Of a DNA stretch of 12,530 nt, positions 8,573-12,530 are shown in pieces. The stretch spans positions 1 through 12,530 of the forward strand of contig JACDAF010000077.1 in the NCBI GenBank assembly GCA_013695575.1. The letters are read 5' to 3'. Under the pieces are notes generated by a model. The model was given only the letters and a program-made list of their open reading frames with translations. It was not told where the DNA came from and made no database searches. Position 1 is the stretch's first letter. Each line of letters starts with the position of its first letter. This DNA comes from Chloroflexota bacterium. GTDB taxonomy: Bacteria > Chloroflexota > Limnocylindria > P2-11E. A program made the position numbers and the translations under genes.

Positions 8573-9202
8573 CTACGTCGTTTCTCTTGCACCCAGCGCG
8601 CGCACGACGACCGTGACGCGCCGGATGAGGGTGAGTGTCGCGAGGATCGCCACGACCACCACCGCCGCCACGAACGGCGCGGTCGAGCCCGCCACGGCCC
8701 ACCCGCCGAGTCCGAGGAGGAGGATGACCACGCGCACCTCGCGAGGCGCGAGCCCGACCGTCGCGCTCAGGCCGGCCTGCTCGGCCTTCGCGCGCACGTA
8801 GCTGACCTGGAACGACGTGATGAGCGCGGCCAGCGCCGCCCAGAAGAGCAGCGGGTCGGCTGTCGCCGCGCCGAGCGCGACAGCGGCACCGAAGAAGGCG
8901 CCGTCAGAGAGCCGATCGAAGGTCGAATCGAGGAACGCGCCCAGCTTCGTGCCGCCATCGGCAGCGCGCGCGAGCGCCCCGTCGAGCGTGTCGCACAGCG
9001 ACCCGGCGACGAGGATGACGACCGCTGTGAGCGGCTGCGCCGCCGCCACGAACGCCGCGCCGGCGACCGATAGGGCGAAGCCCATGACGGTGACGGTGTT
9101 CGCGGTCACACCGAGCGCGGCGAGCCGCCGTGCGACCGGCGCCATGCCGCCGCGGGCGCCCTCGGCCAGCCCGCCAGGGATCACGCCGTGGCTTCCGCTC
9201 AT
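8573..9202 (-). CDS. pgsA: CDP-alcohol phosphatidyltransferase, phosphatidylinositol-phosphate synthase type
   Basis: Integral membrane enzyme, 209 residues, that joins CDP-diacylglycerol to an alcohol phosphate. The family signature D-x2-D-G-x2-A-R-x8-G-x3-D-x3-D is perfect: Asp71, Asp74, Gly75, Ala78, Arg79, Gly88, Asp92, Asp96. VSYVRAKAEQAGL (133-145) and the following APREVRVVILL resemble mycobacterial PgsA1 rather than phosphatidylglycerophosphate synthases. With ino1 directly downstream, inositol-3-phosphate is the likely acceptor. About five or six membrane segments are seen. The start is ATG 9202; the longer frame to 9292 runs through the repeat region and lacks family features. GGGG lies about 7-10 nt upstream. 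It is the first lipid gene of the operon, 155 bp after arsR on the same strand. Confidence 0.92.
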   Translation of the reverse strand: MSGSHGVIPGGLAEGARGGMAPVARRLAALGVTANTVTVMGFALSVAGAAFVAAAQPLTAVVILVAGSLCDTLDGALARAADGGTKLGAFLDSTFDRLSDGAFFGAAVALGAATADPLLFWAALAALITSFQVSYVRAKAEQAGLSATVGLAPREVRVVILLLGLGGWAVAGSTAPFVAAVVVVAILATLTLIRRVTVVVRALGARETT

Positions 9203-9203
9203 A

Positions 9204-9246
9204 TCAAACCCCGGCCCCGTCTCGACTTCGTCTCGCCGGCTGCCGG
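9204..9246. repeat. 43-bp imperfect direct repeat, copy 1 (adjacent to pgsA start)
   Basis: This 43-bp stretch matches 9296-9338 at 39 of 43 positions by eye (differences at 9208, 9213, 9227 and 9236), with an offset of 92 bp. It contains GTCTCGACTTCGTCTCG and ends in CCGG-CTG-CCGG. It begins 1 bp upstream of the pgsA ATG, so it would form the 5' leader of the lipid operon. It is non-coding on the chosen gene model. Confidence 0.8.
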
Positions 9247-9295
9247 AGGCCCTGCGGCTGGGTCGGGCAAAGCCCTTCCTCGCCTGGAACATTCC

Positions 9296-9338
9296 TCAAG
9301 CCCCAGCCCCGTCTCGACGTCGTCTCGTCGGCTGCCGG
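9296..9338. repeat. 43-bp imperfect direct repeat, copy 2
   Basis: Second copy of the repeat, 92 bp from the first, starting 19 bp after the arsR stop in transcription order. It contains GTCTCGACGTCGTCTCG, including the palindrome CGACGTCG, which is broken in copy 1, and ends in CCGG-CTG-CCGG. The flanks diverge at once on both sides. The 49 bp between copies hold only short dyads (GGGC-AAA-GCCC at 9265-9275; GGAA-CA-TTCC at 9286-9295) and no promoter I can support. Confidence 0.8.
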
Positions 9339-9357
9339 CGAAGTGCCAGCAGGCGCC

Positions 9358-9660
9358 TCATTCGCGCACCCCGGATCGGTTCATGAGCGTGCGAAACCCG
9401 CCCTCGTGGAGCTGTCCGAATCGCTCGCGATCGAAGGAGCAGCGCACCTCCCGTCCCACGCGCTGCGTGCGGACGATGCCCGCACGCACGAGACGACGCA
9501 GGTGCCAGGTCATCAGGGGCTGACTCAGCTCGAGCCGCTGCGCCAGGTGGGACACGCTGTGCTCGCCCTGGGTCGCGAGCAGGCGGACGATCCGCATCCG
9601 GGAGTCGTCAGCGAGCGCGCGGTAGTAGAGCTCAAGCTCACGCAGGGTCGATGTTGCCAC
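9358..9660 (-). CDS. ArsR/SmtB-family winged helix-turn-helix regulator
   Basis: Small DNA-binding regulator of 100 residues. ALADDSRMRIVRLLA (15-29) is the typical ArsR opening. The helix-turn-helix is SVSHLAQRLELSQPLMTWHLRRLVRAGIV (35-63, written in two parts: SVSHLAQRLELSQ and PLMTWHLRRLVRAGIV). VGREVRCSFD (68-77) is the wing. There is no ELCVCDL-type metal site and only one Cys (74), so a metal sensor of the ArsR/SmtB kind is unlikely. The start is set at GTG 9660, which has GGGGGAG 4 nt upstream. The frame could extend to TTG 9678, but that leaves little leader after the predicted promoter. It may repress itself, the divergent plus-strand pair or the lipid operon downstream; the target is not shown. 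Confidence 0.88.
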   Translation of the reverse strand: MATSTLRELELYYRALADDSRMRIVRLLATQGEHSVSHLAQRLELSQPLMTWHLRRLVRAGIVRTQRVGREVRCSFDRERFGQLHEGGFRTLMNRSGVRE

Positions 9661-9693
9661 TCCGCTCCCCCGGGCCAAATGTATCTACGACTG

Positions 9694-9722
9694 TTTATAA
9701 TTCATCCCGACGCGAGTTGCAA
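9694..9722 (-). promoter_or_regulatory. Sigma-70-type promoter for arsR
   Basis: Read on the minus strand, TTGCAA (9722-9717) is followed by a 17-nt spacer and TATAAA (9699-9694). That is a 4/6 match for the -35, 5/6 for the -10, and ideal spacing. A transcript starting about 7 nt later would have a leader of roughly 25-30 nt with GGGGGAG before the GTG at 9660. It could also carry the whole lipid operon, since I find no convincing promoter in the 155 bp between arsR and pgsA. Confidence 0.65.
9696..9701 (+). promoter_or_regulatory. Perfect -10 hexamer on the plus strand, overlapping the arsR -10
   Basis: TATAAT at 9696-9701 is a consensus -10 on the plus strand, preceded by TG two bases upstream (one base off an extended -10). 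No good -35 is present at 16-18 bp. If used, a transcript would begin near 9708 and give a leader of about 55 nt to the ATG at 9763. It shares its bases with the minus-strand -10, so the two polymerases could not bind together. Confidence 0.4.
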
Positions 9723-9762
9723 TCACGCGCGAGGCGTCGCTGCGACGGCCTGCGCCGAGCTC

Positions 9763-10227
9763 ATGGCGACAACGCGCATGATGGCCGGGATGACGCGGGC
9801 CCGGCTGCGCTTCCCCAGCGGCGATCCGATCGAGGTGGTGCTCGAGGACGTGTGCGAGTACGGACCAGCCGTGCCGGGATTCCGGGCATGGCTGGGCGCG
9901 GTCTTCGCGTCTCCCACCGGCCGGTGGATCATCCGCTTCGTGGACGGCGAAATCCTCGGGTTCCGGCGCGACGAGCTGAACCGGATCCGCGTGACCGCCG
10001 ACGGCGCCGAGCTCACCTTTGGCGAGCGCTCGATCGTCGTGCGCACGGCGGACGTGCGTTCGTATGCACCCGAGCCGGAGGGTGTGCGCGCGTGGCTCGG
10101 GCGCCTCGCGCATGGATCGGGCGACGCGTGGATCAGGCTGGGCGACGGACGCGAGCTCCGCTTCGCCGTGGGCAACGGCCCGCATGTGAGCTTCCTCGAG
10201 CCGGTGGAGGCGCCGAAGGCGTCGTGA
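9763..10227 (+). CDS. Uncharacterised protein with two tandem related halves, coupled to LarA
   Basis: I do not recognise a family. The protein is 154 residues, soluble-looking and without signal peptide or cysteine motif. It carries an internal duplication: VVLEDVCEYGPAVPGFRAWLG (25-45) aligns with VVRTADVRSYAPEPEGVRAWLG (92-113), written here as Y-x-P-x3-G-x-RAWLG. Each block is followed by a short beta-rich stretch (GRWIIRFVDGEILGF; DAWIRLGDGRELRF). The offset is about 68 residues, so the protein is two copies of a 60-70-residue unit. The start is ATG 9763; in-frame ATGs at 9778, 9781 and 9790 are alternatives, since no start has a strong ribosome site. Its TGA overlaps the GTG of the LarA-family gene, so the two are made together. 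Confidence 0.72.
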   Translation: MATTRMMAGMTRARLRFPSGDPIEVVLEDVCEYGPAVPGFRAWLGAVFASPTGRWIIRFVDGEILGFRRDELNRIRVTADGAELTFGERSIVVRTADVRSYAPEPEGVRAWLGRLAHGSGDAWIRLGDGRELRFAVGNGPHVSFLEPVEAPKAS

Positions 10228-11576
10228 GGGCTCCGCCGCCGGACCGACCATTCCTCCGCGTGCCGTACGGGCACGAAGAGCTCGAGTTCATCCTGCAGCC
10301 GTGGTTCGATCTGGATGTGCTCGAGTCGTCGTCGCGGCAGCCGGTCGGTAACGTCGACGCGACCGCGCGCGCGTCGCTCGCCGCGCCGCTCGGCTCGGCG
10401 CCGCTGCGGGAGCTCGCGCGTGAAGCCGTCTCCCGCGCGGGACCGCGCTCCGCCCACGCGGTGATCGCCGTCACCGATCTGACCCGAGCGTGTCCTGATG
10501 ACGTGCTCGTGCCCCCACTGCTCGACGAGCTCAACGCCGGCGGGATCCCGGACGACCGTGTGAGCGTGATCGTCGCCGTTGGCCTGCACCGCGCCACCAC
10601 GGACGAAGAGAAGCGCGCGAAGCTCGGCGGCGTGGTCGACCGCGTGCGCGTCTTCGACTCCGAGGGGCGCGACCCGGCCAAGTGGGCGTTCCTCGGCGAG
10701 GTCCCGCCGTACGACGTCCCCGCATACGTGCAGCGAGCGGTGGTCGAGGCCGACCTCGTGATCGCGACCGGCATCGTCGAGCCACACCAGTACGCGGGAT
10801 ACTCCGGTGGCGCGAAGACCGTCGCGATCGGCTGCTGCGGTGAGCCCGTGATCACCGCGACGCACGGCATGCGATTCCTCGAGGACCCGGGGGTGCGGCT
10901 CGGCAGACTCGTGGGTAATCCGTTCCAGGCGACGGTGCGCGAGATCGCGCGGCGAGCCGGCCTGCGCTTCTGCATCAACGTCGTGACGGATGACCGCGAG
11001 CGCGTCGTCGCCGTGGCCAGCGGCGCGCCGGACACCGTCCACGACCACCTCGCCGGGGTGGCGGCGGAGATCTACACACGGCCGATCGACAAGCAGTACG
11101 ACATCGCGATCGCCGGCGTTGGCGCTCCGAAAGACGTCAACCTGTACCAGGCGTCGCGTGCGGCGACGTACCTGCGCTTCGCGCCCACTCCGGTCGTGCG
11201 CAAGGGCGGCGCGATCATCGTGCCGGCGCGACTTGACGAGGGCGCTGGTGAAGGTGCGGGCGAGCAGCGCTTCCTCGCGGCCCTGGAGTCCGCGGCGTCA
11301 CCGGCGGCGGTCGTGGAGGGCGCGCGCGTCCATTTCGCCGGGGGCGAGCAGCGCGCGGTGATGGTCGCGCTCACGCTGCAGCACTGTCAGATCATCGTCG
11401 CCGCATCGGAGGCGCCCGAGGTCGTGCGGCTCGCCAAGCTCCGTGCGGCGGTGGACGTGGAGGAGGCACTCGACATCGCGTACGAGCACGTCGGGCGGCC
11501 GCGGCGAGCGAGCGTGCTGCTCGTGCCGCATGCCCTCCACACGCTGCCGGTCGTGCGGGAGGCGTCGCCCGCTTAG
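10224..11576 (+). CDS. larA: LarA-family nickel-pincer racemase/epimerase (catalytic Lys298 replaced by Arg)
   Basis: LarA enzymes invert 2-hydroxy acids by hydride transfer, using a nickel-pincer nucleotide bound to a lysine. This cytosolic protein has 450 residues. Compared with Lactobacillus plantarum LarA (424 residues), the known residues fall at a constant offset: Asp85 and Arg88 (DLTRACPD; D72, R75), His122 (GLHRAT; H108), His188 and Lys198 (EPHQYAGYSGGAK; H174 and cofactor-linking K184), His214 (ATHG; H200), Tyr308 and Gln309 (LYQASR; Y294, Q295). The K298 position holds Arg312. The start is GTG 10224, overlapping the previous stop as GTGA, with GAAGG just upstream. Cofactor genes larB, larC and larE are not in the window. 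Substrate may not be lactate; malate, phenyllactate and sugar-acid acting relatives are known. Confidence 0.88.
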   Translation: MRAPPPDRPFLRVPYGHEELEFILQPWFDLDVLESSSRQPVGNVDATARASLAAPLGSAPLRELAREAVSRAGPRSAHAVIAVTDLTRACPDDVLVPPLLDELNAGGIPDDRVSVIVAVGLHRATTDEEKRAKLGGVVDRVRVFDSEGRDPAKWAFLGEVPPYDVPAYVQRAVVEADLVIATGIVEPHQYAGYSGGAKTVAIGCCGEPVITATHGMRFLEDPGVRLGRLVGNPFQATVREIARRAGLRFCINVVTDDRERVVAVASGAPDTVHDHLAGVAAEIYTRPIDKQYDIAIAGVGAPKDVNLYQASRAATYLRFAPTPVVRKGGAIIVPARLDEGAGEGAGEQRFLAALESAASPAAVVEGARVHFAGGEQRAVMVALTLQHCQIIVAASEAPEVVRLAKLRAAVDVEEALDIAYEHVGRPRRASVLLVPHALHTLPVVREASPA

Positions 11577-11857
11577 GGTCGCTTGCGCTGTGGCGCCTTC
11601 TCCTTGACGCCCGCGGGGCCGAAGCTCTTTCGGCGGGCGATCGAGATCTCCAGGAGCCGCGCGATGCCATCCGCGTCGCTCTCGGCGCGGCGCATCAGCT
11701 CGGACTCGGGCCTGCCGATCAGGCCGCACGTCGCGCAGTCGCCGGTGCCGGAGAGGCGGGCGTGGCAGTGGCGGCAGTGCACCTCGAAGGCACCCAGGGG
11801 CTGGATCAGATCGTGCGAGCGAGCTTCCGCGAGCAGCGTGTCGAGCGCGGCGCCCAT
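11573..11857 (-). CDS. Small zinc-ribbon protein, function unknown
   Basis: A 94-residue protein. A helical N-terminus is followed by a CxxC-x9-CxxC zinc ribbon: Cys28, Cys31, Cys41, Cys44 (VHCRHCHARL ... GDCATCGLIGRP). A charged, probably helical stretch (about 50-77) and a basic tail ending QRKRP follow. The start is ATG 11857, supported by AAAGGA with an 8-nt spacer. The frame extends to 12046, but the extra part is Arg/Gly/Pro-rich with no homology features. It converges on larA: the two stops overlap (TAA at 11573-11575 minus, TAG at 11574-11576 plus). Such small ribbons often bind nucleic acid or act as partners; nothing here tells which. Confidence 0.75.
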   Translation of the reverse strand: MGAALDTLLAEARSHDLIQPLGAFEVHCRHCHARLSGTGDCATCGLIGRPESELMRRAESDADGIARLLEISIARRKSFGPAGVKEKAPQRKRP

Positions 11858-11865
11858 GTCGTGAT

Positions 11866-11871
11866 TCCTTT
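11866..11871 (-). promoter_or_regulatory. Ribosome binding site deciding the zinc-ribbon start
   Basis: AAAGGA on the minus strand, 8 nt before the ATG at 11857. It selects this ATG over longer in-frame starts up to 12046. Confidence 0.6.
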
Positions 11872-12016
11872 CTCCCCGCGGCCCGGCCCGGCGCCGAACG
11901 TCGTCCGCGCTGGCTCCCCACGACCCTGTCTTGCGTGTTCCGCGTCCGGCCACCTGGTCAGTGCGGGCATCGGGTGGTGACCCGGGGCCATTCTGCACGC
12001 CCCTGGGGAGCTGCCG

Positions 12017-12046
12017 TTGTCGGCGTCGCCCCGGCCCGACTAGCAT
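12017..12046 (+). promoter_or_regulatory. Possible promoter for the TctC-like gene
   Basis: TTGTCG (12017-12022), an 18-nt spacer and TAGCAT (12041-12046) make a moderate sigma-70 match, 4/6 for each hexamer. It would place the transcript start near 12053 and give a leader of about 54 nt. In GC-rich DNA such matches arise by chance fairly often. The rest of the 249-bp gap between the divergent zinc-ribbon and TctC genes shows only a short dyad at 11971-11984. Confidence 0.35.
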
Positions 12047-12093
12047 GCGGCCGGGTGGTCTGACCGCGTGGGTCCACAGCGGCCGCCACCGGC

Positions 12094-12099
12094 AGGAGG
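12094..12099 (+). promoter_or_regulatory. Strong Shine-Dalgarno site of the TctC-like gene
   Basis: AGGAGG, a perfect anti-16S match, 7 nt before the ATG at 12107. It is the best ribosome site in the window and fixes this start even though the gene runs off the edge. Confidence 0.85.
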
Positions 12100-12106
12100 G
12101 GTTGCC

Positions 12107-12530
12107 ATGCGTTCACCAGGAGCGAAGCGCTCCATCGCGGTCCTCTCGGCGGTCTTGGTCGTGGCGGCCGCGTGCGGAGGCGGTGGGACAGGCGCGGGTA
12201 CTTCGGCCAGCAGCGCTCCCGCTGCGACGGCGGTACAGGCACAGATGCCGACCAAGCCGGTCGAGTTCGTCATCAGCACAGCACCGGGCGGCGGCTCCGA
12301 CATCTACGCGCGACTCATGCAGGGGATCATCGACAAGGCGAAGCTCTCGCCGCAGCCGGTGAACCCGCTGAACAAGGACGGCGGCTCGGGCGCCGTCGCC
12401 TTTAACTACGTCTTCGAGAAGAAGGGTGACATGCACGCGATCATGATCACCCTCAACTCGTTCTGGACGACGCTCATCACGCAGAAGCTTCCGTACAAGC
12501 CGGATGACTTCACGCCGATCGCGAGCCTTG
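12107..12530 (+). CDS. TctC/Bug-family tripartite tricarboxylate transporter substrate-binding lipoprotein (5' part)
   Basis: Partial gene: 141 codons are present and the frame stays open to the window edge. The N-terminus is a lipoprotein signal: basic RSPGAKR, a hydrophobic stretch (SIAVLSAVLVVAAAC) and Cys23 as the likely lipidated residue. A Gly/Ser/Thr/Ala linker runs to about residue 46. The mature part begins KPVEFVISTAPGGGSDIYARLM, here shortened to VEFVISTAPGGGSDIYAR, the Bug-family ligand loop (usually I-V-P-x3-G-G-x-D). LPYKPDDFTPIASL at the cut end is also typical. These proteins capture carboxylates for TctAB permeases, which would be expected downstream. The family is best known in Proteobacteria as a cleaved periplasmic form; the lipid anchor fits a monoderm-like envelope. 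Confidence 0.85.
   Translation, partial: MRSPGAKRSIAVLSAVLVVAAACGGGGTGAGTSASSAPAATAVQAQMPTKPVEFVISTAPGGGSDIYARLMQGIIDKAKLSPQPVNPLNKDGGSGAVAFNYVFEKKGDMHAIMITLNSFWTTLITQKLPYKPDDFTPIASL

Noticed and set aside
9265..9275. Short hairpin GGGC-AAA-GCCC between arsR and pgsA
   Set aside because: Only a 4-bp stem with no T-run; too weak to call a terminator in GC-rich DNA.
9735..9747. Dyad CGTCG-CTG-CGACG upstream of the duplicated-domain gene
   Set aside because: A 5-bp stem is common by chance at this base composition; no second copy to support an operator.
9651..10223. In-frame extension of larA upstream to 9651
   Set aside because: The extension reads the duplicated-domain gene out of frame and is Arg-rich; the GTG at 10224 with the GTGA overlap matches the LarA length.
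9723..11048. 441-codon minus-strand frame opposite the duplicated-domain and larA genes
   Set aside because: Antisense shadow; the plus-strand LarA catalytic residues are conserved in order and spacing.
11971..11984. Dyad CGGGT-GGTG-ACCCG in the zinc-ribbon/TctC gap
   Set aside because: Short, no T-run, and not placed at a transcript end; likely chance.

Overview
This is a GC-rich, gene-dense chromosomal window with many GTG starts, short or overlapping gene junctions and no tRNA, rRNA, CRISPR array or insertion sequence that I can see. The coding style and the phosphatidylinositol genes point to an environmental actinobacterium or a Chloroflexota relative (for example Limnocylindria-like). 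The sequence alone does not settle which. The genes from 1 to 9660 lie on the minus strand.

Region 1 (1-3548, minus) is a peptide/nickel-type ABC importer: a family-5 substrate-binding lipoprotein followed by DppB-like and DppC-like permeases. The ATPase genes are not in the window and probably lie beyond position 1.

Region 2 (3598-9202, minus) is a compact lipid operon read from high to low coordinates: PgsA-type inositol-phosphate transferase, inositol-3-phosphate synthase (Ino1), two LpxL/PatA-type acyltransferases, a PHP-domain phosphoesterase and a PimA-like mannosyltransferase. Together these could make inositol phosphate, attach it to CDP-diacylglycerol, possibly dephosphorylate the product, then mannosylate and acylate it. 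That is a phosphatidylinositol mannoside (PIM)-like pathway in one cluster. The PHP protein is a candidate for the phosphatidylinositol-phosphate phosphatase step. An ArsR-family regulator (9358-9660, minus) sits just upstream with a good sigma-70-type promoter. A 43-bp imperfect direct repeat lies between it and pgsA.

Region 3 (9763-11576, plus) is a two-gene unit diverging from arsR: an unrecognised 154-residue protein made of two related halves, translationally coupled (GTGA overlap) to a LarA-family nickel-pincer racemase/epimerase. The LarA active site is conserved except for Arg in place of the catalytic Lys298. A small zinc-ribbon protein (11573-11857, minus) converges on it with overlapping stop codons.

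Region 4 (12107 to the end, plus) is the 5' part of a TctC/Bug-type substrate-binding lipoprotein, cut by the window edge.

The strongest leads are the PHP phosphoesterase inside the PIM-like operon, the paired acyltransferases (one with Asn in its H-x4-D motif), the duplicated-domain protein coupled to the variant LarA, and the arsR/plus-strand back-to-back promoter region.
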